Positions 1 through 6,479 are shown, counted from the stretch's first letter. The stretch is DNA of 10,310 bases from JBOFCS01 sp051646185 (GCA_051646185.1 JBOFCS010000076.1:1-10310), one strand, 5' to 3'. Made by a program: numbers and translations. Notes: generated by a model not told the origin, from the sequence alone.

Positions 1-2
1 GT

Positions 3-92
3 CTCGTTTTGGTAACGTTTTTGTGGATTGTTGTTTTGCTGTTGATTTTTTCTTTCGGGGGGGGGGGTAGCTTCAGGGTTGTTATTAGTTAG
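3..92 (+). CDS. possible C-terminal end of an upstream ORF (partial, open at left edge)
   Basis: Frame 3 is open from the window edge to a TAG at 90-92 and encodes about 29 residues. They begin with a strongly hydrophobic stretch (LVLVTFLWIVVLLLIFSF) and then run through GGGG, encoded by the poly-G tract, into a short polar tail. This could be the last membrane segment of a protein that starts upstream. It could equally be a chance reading of T-rich intergenic DNA, because T-rich sequence always encodes hydrophobic residues. No function can be assigned. If it is real, the poly-G run lies inside its coding sequence and any slippage would change its C-terminus. Confidence 0.2.
   Translation, partial: LVLVTFLWIVVLLLIFSFGGGGSFRVVIS
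57..67. repeat. poly-G homopolymer tract (11 G)
   Basis: Eleven consecutive G residues follow the T-rich stretch TTTTTTCTTTC and lie 71 nt upstream of the preferred porin start at 139. Homopolymers of this length are prone to slipped-strand mispairing and also to sequencing error. The tract sits either in the leader or promoter region of the porin-like gene or in the end of a possible upstream ORF. Confidence 0.9.
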
Positions 93-124
93 CTAACGTT
101 CGTAGCTGGCATTCGTAATGTTTC

Positions 125-131
125 CCGAGGG
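125..131 (+). promoter_or_regulatory. ribosome binding site of the porin-like ORF
   Basis: The purine-rich run GAGGGGG ends 7 nt before the ATG at 139. The in-frame ATG at 118 lies before this run and has no such element. The site therefore favours the start at 139, which also places the signal peptide directly at the N-terminus. Confidence 0.5.
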
Positions 132-138
132 GGATTGT

Positions 139-408
139 ATGAGTTTTTTTACTAGGTTAGCCATAACTAGTTCTGTGAGTGTTGCCGCGTTGCTGGGTGT
201 TTCTGGGGTGTCGGGTGCTGTGCCGATTGATGTTGCACCGGTGGATAATTCAACAATAATCTCCGATGGGTGGGTATTAACTACGAGTATTGACTCTGAG
301 GTGGTGAATGCTGTTCCGCCGTTGAATGTGGGGTTGTTTTCTCGGGAAGGGTTCGTCACGGCCCGCACCCATGGGTGGGTGTCTGGGCAGGGGACTGCTG
401 CAGGTTGA
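139..408 (+). CDS. MspA-family porin-like protein, N-terminal half only (truncated)
   Basis: The ORF encodes an 89-residue exported protein. Residues 1 to about 27 form a typical Sec signal peptide: a short basic N-terminus (MSFFTR), a hydrophobic core and Ala/Gly/Ser residues before an AVP cleavage region. The mature part contains DGWVLT, VNAVPPLN, SREGFVTARTHGW and SGQGTA in that order. This matches the pattern I know from the N-terminal strands of MspA-type porins of mycolate bacteria (DG..LT, then PPL or FPL, then TRE/SRE, then a GxGxA turn). MspA proteins form octameric channels in the mycolic-acid outer membrane and are about 180-220 residues long, so more than half is missing here. The stop TGA (406-408) starts with the last base of a hairpin arm. 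No downstream frame restores the expected GTLEVGYQVG-like continuation. In-frame reading past the TGA stays open to a TAA near 571, but the product is hydrophilic and not porin-like. It is probably a gene remnant or a rearranged gene. A small secreted protein in its own right is possible but less likely. An alternative start is at 118. Confidence 0.55.
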   Translation: MSFFTRLAITSSVSVAALLGVSGVSGAVPIDVAPVDNSTIISDGWVLTTSIDSEVVNAVPPLNVGLFSREGFVTARTHGWVSGQGTAAG

Positions 409-441
409 GGTGACCGTGTCACCAAAACCTGCAGCAGTCCC
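391..441. repeat. long near-perfect inverted repeat (hairpin) at the porin ORF stop
   Basis: The left arm GGGACTGCTGCAGGTT (391-406) is the exact reverse complement of AACCTGCAGCAGTCCC (426-441). Inside these arms a second stem pairs GGTGAC (409-414) with GTCACC (418-423) around a CGT loop. The two stems are separated only by a GA/AA internal mismatch. The total is 22 base pairs in 51 nt. The left arm encodes the last sense codons of the porin-like ORF and the first base of its stop. No T-run follows, so it is not a classical intrinsic terminator, although actinobacterial terminators often lack one. Other readings are a protein-binding site, the scar of an inversion or insertion, or a fold-back assembly artefact. 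Confidence 0.85.
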
Positions 442-639
442 AAGGGACCTACCACAGAAGGAGAAAGCAAAGAGCCCTGGGAAAACCACCCCCATCGAGT
501 ACGAAAGAATAAACCAGGGGTGCTACCGCAGCCTAACTACACACTCACCCAAGCCTACAGAAATCCCAATTAACCTACTCACAGGCAATCTCCAGTGAGT
601 AACCAGCGCTAGTCCAGGACCAGGGTCCAGGCTGTCAAT
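442..639. other. A/C-rich stretch without a recognisable gene
   Basis: Between the hairpin and the glycosyltransferase start I see no convincing gene on either strand. Counting 421-600 gives A 66, C 58, G 34 and T 22. This is the reverse of the T/G-rich left edge (1-120: T 53, G 38, A 15, C 14). The open + frames here are explained by the scarcity of T, which removes stop codons. The minus strand breaks into short pieces. Near the end there is a small palindrome, GGACC-AG-GGTCC (617-628), 11 nt before the next start codon, and a weak AGG ribosome-binding element around 629-631. Confidence 0.6.
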
Positions 640-1899
640 ATGAATGCAGATCGTATACGGACTACCGCATTGGCAAGTCAATCGACTGTGGCAGCTCGCA
701 ACCAGATCACGGCGCCAACGGTAGAAGTTGTCATACCAGTTTTTAATGAACAAAGAGATCTAGAAAAGTGTATTCAACGCCTGCACAGATATTTGACTAC
801 CCAGGTACCATACTGCACGCTCATCACGATTGCTGATAATGCGAGTACGGATGCCACCTTTGGCTTAGCGGTTCGATTAGCTGAAGAATTTGAGAATGTA
901 CAGGCAATTCACCTTGATGAAAAAGGGCGAGGCCGTGCCTTGCGTACGGTCTGGGAGAATTCGTCGGCCGAGGTTGTTGTCTATATGGATGTTGATTTAT
1001 CGACTGACCTTAATGCATTGATGCCGCTGATTGCGCCAGTTATTTCTGGGCATTCTGATCTTGCTATCGGCTCTAGATTGAAACATAATTCCAGGGTCAT
1101 TCGTGGAGTAAAACGCGAATTTATCTCGCGTAGTTATAATTTCATTTTGCGTAGAGCCTTAGGTGCATCTTTTTCTGATGCTCAATGCGGATTTAAAGCT
1201 ATCCGAACTGATATTGCTAAACAATTATTACCGTTAGTGCAAGACACTGGCTGGTTTTTTGATACTGAATTATTAGTTTTGGCTGAACGTGTGGGATTGA
1301 GAATCCATGAAGTTCCAGTGGATTGGATAGATGATCCAGATTCGAGTGTTAATGTTCTTGACACGGCTATTAAAGATCTCCAAGGATGTTGGCGGGTGGG
1401 CCGAGCATTGGCTACCGGGACATTGCCGATTACTGCTTTGCGGGCTAGTTTTGGCCGTGAACCTTTTGTTTCTGGAGTACCGCTAGGGATGATTGCGCAG
1501 TTAATGAGATTTGGAATTATCGGTATTGCAAGCACTTTCTTTTATATTTTGCTGTATTTATCGTTACATCCATTGCTCGGTGCGCAGTTGGCCAACTTTT
1601 TGTCATTGCTTATCACCGCTGTTGGCAATACGGCCGCTAATCGATTCTTCACCTTTGGGGTGCAGGGAAGAGAAGGTGCGGCAAAACAACAACTTCAGGG
1701 GTTAGTGATCTTTGGTTTTGGACTCCTACTGACCAGTGGTGCTTTATTTTGTTTACATCAATGGACAGCAGGGGTGACAAAGTTTGTGGAATTAGTGGTA
1801 CTGGTCCTTGCAAATTTGGTTTCTACTCTCACTCGATTTATTGCATTGCGGTGGGTATTTCGATCAAAAATAATGGAGAATCCGTATGACAATTGTTAG
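640..1899 (+). CDS. GT2 polyprenyl-phosphate glycosyltransferase fused to GtrA membrane domain
   Basis: The product is 419 residues long with two domains. Residues about 28-260 form a GT-A glycosyltransferase family 2 fold like dolichyl-phosphate mannose or polyprenyl-phosphate glucose synthases. VIPVFNE (31-37) and DNAST (66-70) bind the nucleotide-sugar, DVDLST (117-122) supplies the metal-binding DxD, and QCGFK (182-186) and WFFDTELL (205-212) are the family's acceptor-side motifs. Residues about 285-407 hold four hydrophobic helices with the GtrA signature region (LMRFGIIGIAST, and GNTAANRFFTF at 329-339). GtrA domains are thought to help move or anchor the lipid-linked sugar. By family knowledge the protein would transfer a sugar from a nucleotide donor to undecaprenyl- or decaprenyl-phosphate at the inner leaflet. 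The sugar itself cannot be read from the sequence. The last 14 nt overlap the next gene, a GT39 enzyme that plausibly uses the product. The start has only a weak AGG-type ribosome site. The first 25 residues are poorly conserved in kind, so a later start is possible. Confidence 0.9.
   Translation: MNADRIRTTALASQSTVAARNQITAPTVEVVIPVFNEQRDLEKCIQRLHRYLTTQVPYCTLITIADNASTDATFGLAVRLAEEFENVQAIHLDEKGRGRALRTVWENSSAEVVVYMDVDLSTDLNALMPLIAPVISGHSDLAIGSRLKHNSRVIRGVKREFISRSYNFILRRALGASFSDAQCGFKAIRTDIAKQLLPLVQDTGWFFDTELLVLAERVGLRIHEVPVDWIDDPDSSVNVLDTAIKDLQGCWRVGRALATGTLPITALRASFGREPFVSGVPLGMIAQLMRFGIIGIASTFFYILLYLSLHPLLGAQLANFLSLLITAVGNTAANRFFTFGVQGREGAAKQQLQGLVIFGFGLLLTSGALFCLHQWTAGVTKFVELVVLVLANLVSTLTRFIALRWVFRSKIMENPYDNC
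1875..1880 (+). promoter_or_regulatory. ribosome binding site of the GT39 gene, inside the preceding gene
   Basis: GGAGAA lies 5 nt before the ATG at 1886 and within the 3' end of the GT2-GtrA gene. It supports the 14-nt overlap and suggests translational coupling of the two genes. Confidence 0.6.
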
Positions 1900-3865
1900 T
1901 AATTCTGCAGGAATTAAAAGTTTCAAGGACTCGGGTAAAGGAGAAAAACTTGCATTGTCGTTCCTGCTCATAGGAACTGCTGTACTGTACATCTGGGGCT
2001 TAGGCGCTTCAGGCTGGGCCAATTCTTTCTATTCTGCTGCAGTACAAGCTGGATCGCAGTCATGGAAGGCCTTTTTCTTCGGTTCTTCTGACGCGGCAAA
2101 TTCAATTACCGTAGATAAACCTCCAATGTCTTTGTGGCCCATGGAATTATCGGTAAGAATCTTCGGGCTAAGTTCGTGGAGTATCCTTGTTCCTCAGGCT
2201 CTCATGGGGGTTGCCTCAGTAGCATTACTGTGGTTTATGGTGCGCCGATATTTTGGTCCCTTAGCGGCTTTTATTTCCGGACTTGCGCTCGCCTTGACTC
2301 CGGTTGCAGTGTTGATGTTCCGATTTAATAATCCCGATGCTCTGTTGGTTCTGCTGATGATCGCAGCGGCCTGGGCGATGTTGCGGGCGATCGAATCCCA
2401 AAAGATTAAATGGCTGGTGCTTGTTGGAGTGCTTGTTGGATTTGGCTTTTTAACCAAGCAGTTACAGGCTTTTCTTATTATCCCACCATTAGCTTTGTCC
2501 TATTTGGTTGCAGGTCCGTCGGGAGTACTGAAACGCTGCGTGAATTTACTTGTCCCATTGGGGGCAATGATTGTATCGGCAGGATGGTGGATTGCCATTG
2601 TTGAGCTGTGGCCAGCTTCCTCACGACCGTGGATCGGTGGCTCACAGAATAATTCTATTCTTGAATTAACTTTGAGTTACAATGGTTTTGGTCGTCTCAA
2701 TGGAAATGAAGTAGGCAGTGCCGGGGGTGGTATGAGTGCCGCAGATATGCCAGGTGGTAGCGGAAGTATGTGGGGTGAATCGGGAATTACTCGGTTATTT
2801 GATTCAGCACAGGGCGGACAAATTTCTTGGCTTATTCCAGCGGCTTTGGTTTTACTTGGCATTGGAATTATTTTGCGGGGCAAAGCTCCGTTAATAGATC
2901 TCAAACGTGCCGCGATGATTCTTTGGGGTAGCTGGTTGATATCAACAGGGTTGGTGTTCAGTTTCATGAAGGGCATTTTTCACGCTTACTACACTGTTGC
3001 TCTTGCTCCTGCGCTTGCCGCAGTTATTGGAGCTGGATTTTCACTTTCCTGGAGTAATCGTGAGAAACTTTGGGTACGAATAATATTGACAGTTGCAATT
3101 ATTGCAACTGGAGTTACTGCCTATGTATTCCTAGATCGCAGCCCGGACTATTTGCCCTGGCTTAAATGGGTTATCGCTATCGCGTCAGTGGTCGCAGCAG
3201 TGTGGTTCCTGATATCAACGCAAAGTTGGGCACCGCGTCAGCTAGCTGTAGCTGGGATAGCTGCTCTGATTATTGCCAGTTTATCTGGTCCAACAGCCTA
3301 TGCGCTGACCACGGCTACACATGTTCATGAGGGTTCGATTCCATCAGCGGGCCCGCAGGTGTCTGGCGGTTTTGGCCCTGGTCGAGGCCCAGGTCCAGAT
3401 GGTTTCCGTGATGGACCTCCTCGCCGAGAGGGCGTTGGCGCGATGCCACCTGGTTTCCCAGGTGAGTTACCGGCTGGACCAATCGGTGGTGCTGGTGGCT
3501 TGTTGAATGCAAGTAAACCGAGTGCAGATCTTATTCAGTTGTTGCTCGCAGATGCTGATGATTTCACTTGGGTTGCTGCGGCTATTGGATCTAATAGTGC
3601 TTCAGGATTTCAGCTGGCGACCGAATACCCAGTTATGCCGATCGGTGGTTTTAACGGCTCCGACCCTTCGCCGAGCTTGGCTCAGTTCCAAAGTTACGTG
3701 GCTGCGCACCAGATCCATTACTTTATTAGCAGTGGCTTTGGCATGGGAGGAAATTCTGCTAGTGGCAATGGGATAGCTTCGTGGGTGGAAGAAACATTCA
3801 TCGCTAAGACCGTGGGCATAGTCACAGTTTATGACCTGACCATACCCAAAAATTCAGGCTCTTGA
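1886..3865 (+). CDS. GT39/PMT-like membrane glycosyltransferase, YkcB type
   Basis: The product is a 659-residue integral membrane protein with roughly 12 hydrophobic helices between residues 23 and 470. The first outside loop, about 47-84, carries FFFGSSDAANSITVDKPP. This fits the FFF.S.D....TVDKPP pattern of bacterial GT39 (ArnT/PMT-like) proteins of the YkcB group. FRFNNPDALL (145-154) is a second typical loop motif. These enzymes take a sugar from a polyprenyl-phosphate donor and attach it to an acceptor on the outer face of the membrane. A Gly-rich loop at 277-297 and a Gly/Pro-rich linker at about 485-540 lead into a soluble C-terminal domain (about 541-659), as in the family's YkcB-like C-terminal domain. 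The upstream gene, overlapping by 14 nt, probably makes the lipid-linked sugar, so the two form a donor-synthesis and transfer pair. The acceptor is unknown: arabinogalactan, lipoglycan, teichoic-type polymer and protein are all possible. No frameshift or truncation is visible. Confidence 0.88.
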   Translation: MTIVSNSAGIKSFKDSGKGEKLALSFLLIGTAVLYIWGLGASGWANSFYSAAVQAGSQSWKAFFFGSSDAANSITVDKPPMSLWPMELSVRIFGLSSWSILVPQALMGVASVALLWFMVRRYFGPLAAFISGLALALTPVAVLMFRFNNPDALLVLLMIAAAWAMLRAIESQKIKWLVLVGVLVGFGFLTKQLQAFLIIPPLALSYLVAGPSGVLKRCVNLLVPLGAMIVSAGWWIAIVELWPASSRPWIGGSQNNSILELTLSYNGFGRLNGNEVGSAGGGMSAADMPGGSGSMWGESGITRLFDSAQGGQISWLIPAALVLLGIGIILRGKAPLIDLKRAAMILWGSWLISTGLVFSFMKGIFHAYYTVALAPALAAVIGAGFSLSWSNREKLWVRIILTVAIIATGVTAYVFLDRSPDYLPWLKWVIAIASVVAAVWFLISTQSWAPRQLAVAGIAALIIASLSGPTAYALTTATHVHEGSIPSAGPQVSGGFGPGRGPGPDGFRDGPPRREGVGAMPPGFPGELPAGPIGGAGGLLNASKPSADLIQLLLADADDFTWVAAAIGSNSASGFQLATEYPVMPIGGFNGSDPSPSLAQFQSYVAAHQIHYFISSGFGMGGNSASGNGIASWVEETFIAKTVGIVTVYDLTIPKNSGS

Positions 3866-3886
3866 GTGCCGACAACTACTGGCACG

Positions 3887-3903
3887 TTGGCATTGAGTGC
3901 CAA
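3887..3903. promoter_or_regulatory. palindrome TTGGCA-N5-TGCCAA upstream of purD
   Basis: TTGGCA (3887-3892) and TGCCAA (3898-3903) are perfect reverse complements separated by TTGAG. The site lies between the stop of the GT39 gene and the likely purD start. A nearby TTGAGTGCC is repeated directly at 3862-3870 and again at 3893-3901, the second copy overlapping the palindrome. It could be an operator for a dimeric regulator of purD or a short hairpin that attenuates read-through from the GT39 gene. No T-run follows, so terminator function is doubtful. Confidence 0.35.
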
Positions 3904-3959
3904 GCGTGGAGGCTATCCCCATTATCGCAAATACTATCGAAGCCGATACGCTGAACACT

Positions 3960-5213
3960 GTGCGAGTACTTGTCATTGGATCTGGTGGCCGTGAACATGC
4001 TTTGCTGATTGCGCTTCGTCGCGATCCGCAAGTTGAGAAGCTCTATATAGCTCCTGGAAATGCTGGGACCAGGGATCTTGCCGAACATCATCTCGTTGAT
4101 GTGGCTTCGGGCTCTGCAGTGGCAGCGCTTGCGGTGCAGCTTGGAGTGGATTTGGTGGTTATTGGTCCCGAGGTGCCTTTGGTGTTAGGTGTTGCCGATG
4201 CGGTGCGGTCGGCAGGTATTGCTTGTTTTGGGCCTTCTGCTGCTGCGGCGCGCATTGAGGGGTCAAAGGCTTTCGCTAAGGATGTCATGGCTGCTGCGGG
4301 TGTCCGCACAGCTCATAGTGAGATTGTGGATAACCCGGCAAAATTAGATGAAGCGCTTGATAGATTCGGTCCGAACTGGGTTGTCAAGGATGACGGTCTG
4401 GCAGCAGGAAAAGGTGTGGTTGTCACTTCTGACCGCGATCAGGCTCGGGCCCATGCTGCTTCACTATTAGACGGCGGACATCCGGTCTTGTTGGAATCAT
4501 TCCTTGACGGTCCCGAAGTATCTCTGTTTTGTGTGGTCGACGGTGAAGATGTGGTACCGCTGTTACCGGCGCAAGATCATAAGCGGGTTGGGGATCACGA
4601 AACCGGGCCCAATACCGGAGGGATGGGTGCCTATGCGCCATTGCCTTGGTTGCCGGAATCGGTGTTAGTTCGCATTATCGAAGAAGTTGTGAAACCTGTT
4701 GCTAAGGAAATGGTGCGAAGAGGAAACCCATTTTCTGGACTACTTTATGCTGGATTGGCTATCGGTAAGCAAGGACCTGCGGTGGTGGAGTTTAATTGCC
4801 GATTTGGTGATCCAGAGACGCAAGCTGTCCTTGAACTGCTTGATTCACCTTTAGGTGCGCTTTTATATGCTGCGGCCACCCATACTCTTGGGGGGGTAGC
4901 GCCATTGAAATGGAAAAGGGGTGCTGCGGTCACTGTGGTTCTGGCTGCGGAAAATTATCCAGGGCACCCACGCTCGGGTGATGTCATTAGTGGTGCACAA
5001 GGGCCAGGAATACTGCATGCCGGAACGACTATGCGCTCCGATGGCGCTGTTGTTTCCTCTGGTGGTCGAGTGCTCAGCATTGTAGGAAGTGGAGTTGATT
5101 TAGCCGAAGCAAGGTCGGATGCTTATCAGAAATTAAGTTCAATTAAATTGGTGGGTAGCCATTTTCGGACAGATATAGGGCTGGCTGCCCTTGAAGGTCG
5201 GATTAGTCTGTAG
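3960..5213 (+). CDS. purD: phosphoribosylamine-glycine ligase (GAR synthetase)
   Basis: PurD catalyses step 2 of de novo purine synthesis: 5-phosphoribosylamine + glycine + ATP gives GAR. From the GTG at 3960 the protein is 417 residues, close to the usual 420-430, and begins with the family's N-terminal MRVLVIGSGGREHAL. An ATP-grasp domain follows, with VVKDDGLAAGKGV (141-153), the QDHKR segment (205-209), GPNTGGMGAY (216-225) and the signature RFGDPETQ (281-288) that contributes metal ligands. The C-terminal domain follows, with NYPGHPRSGDVI near 332-343. The frame is open further upstream to a GTG at 3897 and would add 21 residues with no family match, so 3960 is preferred although its Shine-Dalgarno is poor. 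A TACTAT element at 3932-3937 could be a -10 box for this start. The aminotransferase gene follows after 9 nt, which suggests a transcriptional unit. Confidence 0.95.
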   Translation: MRVLVIGSGGREHALLIALRRDPQVEKLYIAPGNAGTRDLAEHHLVDVASGSAVAALAVQLGVDLVVIGPEVPLVLGVADAVRSAGIACFGPSAAAARIEGSKAFAKDVMAAAGVRTAHSEIVDNPAKLDEALDRFGPNWVVKDDGLAAGKGVVVTSDRDQARAHAASLLDGGHPVLLESFLDGPEVSLFCVVDGEDVVPLLPAQDHKRVGDHETGPNTGGMGAYAPLPWLPESVLVRIIEEVVKPVAKEMVRRGNPFSGLLYAGLAIGKQGPAVVEFNCRFGDPETQAVLELLDSPLGALLYAAATHTLGGVAPLKWKRGAAVTVVLAAENYPGHPRSGDVISGAQGPGILHAGTTMRSDGAVVSSGGRVLSIVGSGVDLAEARSDAYQKLSSIKLVGSHFRTDIGLAALEGRISL

Positions 5214-5222
5214 CTGTTACTG

Positions 5223-6407
5223 ATGAGTTTTTCGATCAGACCTACGCCTAGTCCTTCGGTGCGATCGGCAATTGAGCCGTTTCGGGTAATGGATATGTGG
5301 AAGGCTGCTGCGCAGCGGCAGCAGACGCATGGGGATGTTTTGACTCTTGCGGCTGGTCAACCATCAACCCCAGCGCCTGCCCCGGTCCTCAGAGCGGCTC
5401 GAGAAGCGCTGGGCTCTCAGCTGCTTGGTTATACAGAATCTTTGGGTATTCCTGAATTGCGTAAAGCTATCGCACAGTACCACTCCCAAAAATCTGGTAT
5501 CACTGTCGAGCCCGATGAAGTCATTGTCACGACAGGTTCTTCAGCCGGTCTCACTTTAGCGTTTCTCGCGGCCTTTGATATTGGCGATACTGTGGTAACA
5601 GTTAGCCCAGGATATCCTGCGTATCGAAATAGTTTGAAAGCTTTGGGTTGCCAAGTTATTGAATTGCCATGTGGCCCGGAGACCGGATATCAGCTAACAG
5701 TAGGGATGCTTGAATCATGTGAAAAGCCACCTCAAGGGGTGGTACTTGCTAGTCCAGCTAATCCTACTGGTGCGGTTATTGACCCCCGGGAATTTCTTGC
5801 TGTGATTCAGTGGTGCGATGAACATGGAACCCTCCTTATTTCTGATGAGATTTACCATGGAATCAGTTATGAAGGCGTCCGGACTATGAGTGCCTGGGAG
5901 GCATCGCGGCGCTCGGTAGTACTCGGCTCAGCATCCAAGTATTTTTCTATGACGGGATGGAGACTAGGTTGGATGTTGGTGCCTGAGAGTTTGCAGAATA
6001 GTGTTGAGCGGCTTGCTTCCAATATGACTGTTTGCCCTCCCGCGATCTCGCAGTATGCGGCGGTGGCTGCCTTTGGTTCTGAGTCCATTCAAGAACTTCA
6101 ATCGCATGTGTATAGATATTCTAGAAATAAAGAAATATTGATTAATGGTCTTGCTGAACAAGGAATTACAAATATAGCTCCGGCTCAAGGTGCTTTCTAT
6201 GTGTATGCTGACGTTAGTCATTTAACGAATGATTCGACGAAATGGTGTGCATCGTTATTGGAACGCACGGGGGTGGCTTTAGCTCCGGGAATTGATTTTG
6301 ATACAGCGCGAGGATTAACAACAATTAGACTTTGCTTCGCCGGACGGTCAGCTGATATTGATCAAGCCTTGGATCGTATGATCAGATCCGGGCTTGCCCT
6401 CTCCTAG
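5223..6407 (+). CDS. fold-type I PLP-dependent aminotransferase (aspartate/tyrosine aminotransferase-like)
   Basis: The 394-residue product is an aminotransferase class I/II protein of normal length. SPANPTGAVI (177-186) contains the Asn that contacts the PLP ring oxygen. SDEIYHG (207-213) supplies the Asp and Tyr that hold PLP, SASKYFSMTGWRLGW (236-250) contains the Schiff-base Lys239, and TIRLCFAG (367-374) contains the Arg that binds the substrate carboxylate. GSSAGLTLA (105-113) and YPAYRN (131-136) are the expected phosphate and aromatic cofactor-side segments. It would interconvert an amino acid and a 2-oxo acid in the cytoplasm. The substrate cannot be read from the motifs. It starts 9 nt after purD without a clear Shine-Dalgarno, so translation may depend on coupling to purD. 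An aminotransferase beside purD recurs in related genomes. One possible link is aspartate supply for the purine pathway, since the SAICAR and adenylosuccinate steps consume aspartate, but that is inference. Confidence 0.9.
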   Translation: MSFSIRPTPSPSVRSAIEPFRVMDMWKAAAQRQQTHGDVLTLAAGQPSTPAPAPVLRAAREALGSQLLGYTESLGIPELRKAIAQYHSQKSGITVEPDEVIVTTGSSAGLTLAFLAAFDIGDTVVTVSPGYPAYRNSLKALGCQVIELPCGPETGYQLTVGMLESCEKPPQGVVLASPANPTGAVIDPREFLAVIQWCDEHGTLLISDEIYHGISYEGVRTMSAWEASRRSVVLGSASKYFSMTGWRLGWMLVPESLQNSVERLASNMTVCPPAISQYAAVAAFGSESIQELQSHVYRYSRNKEILINGLAEQGITNIAPAQGAFYVYADVSHLTNDSTKWCASLLERTGVALAPGIDFDTARGLTTIRLCFAGRSADIDQALDRMIRSGLALS

Positions 6408-6450
6408 CATGCTTAACGGCAATTATGTTGGACAAGTTGCCAGTTCGAGG

Positions 6451-6464
6451 AAAGTGCACACTTT
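6451..6464. promoter_or_regulatory. perfect palindrome AAAGTG-CA-CACTTT, candidate TetR operator
   Basis: The 6-nt half-sites AAAGTG and CACTTT are exact reverse complements around CA. The site lies 47 nt before the TetR start, just upstream of a -10-like TATAGT. It overlaps a second palindrome (6460-6474). Short palindromes in front of their own gene are typical of autoregulating TetR repressors. Confidence 0.45.
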
Positions 6465-6474
6465 TTGTAAAAGT
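6460..6474. promoter_or_regulatory. second overlapping palindrome ACTTTT-TGT-AAAAGT
   Basis: ACTTTT (6460-6465) and AAAAGT (6469-6474) are exact reverse complements around TGT. The left half-site is shared with the preceding palindrome, so three half-sites follow each other in alternating orientation. The last base joins the -10-like TATAGT. Binding here would block RNA polymerase. Confidence 0.4.
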
Positions 6475-6479
6475 ATAGT
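6474..6479 (+). promoter_or_regulatory. candidate -10 box of the TetR gene (TATAGT)
   Basis: TATAGT matches five of six positions of the TATAAT consensus and would place the transcript start near 6486, about 25 nt before the GTG at 6511. No good -35 lies at 16-18 nt; that position is occupied by the palindromes. Actinobacterial promoters often depend mainly on the -10 element. Confidence 0.4.

Noticed and set aside
391..441. Hairpin as a classical rho-independent terminator
   Set aside because: The stem is strong but followed by CAAGGGACC, not a T-run, in either direction. A non-canonical actinobacterial terminator cannot be excluded, so it is listed only as a repeat.
391..441. Hairpin arms as recombination sites of an invertible promoter
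   Set aside because: The arms are only 19 nt apart, too close for a useful invertible segment, and no recombinase gene is in the window.
93..470. 125-codon minus-strand ORF across the porin-like gene
   Set aside because: It is antisense to the signal peptide and MspA motifs, shows no domain-like pattern of its own, and its length reflects the strong base skew.
326..598. 90-codon + frame ORF that overlaps the porin ORF and runs through the hairpin
   Set aside because: It does not continue the porin sequence. Its openness is explained by the scarcity of T (few stop codons), and it has no ribosome site or recognisable motif.
523..753. 76-codon minus-strand ORF overlapping the glycosyltransferase start
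   Set aside because: Its first part is antisense to the GT2 N-terminus and the rest is low-complexity translation of the skewed stretch; no start signal was seen.
6418..6441. GGCAA ... TTGCC inverted repeat after the aminotransferase gene as a terminator
   Set aside because: The stem is only 5 bp with a 14-nt loop and no T-run follows, so it is too weak to call.
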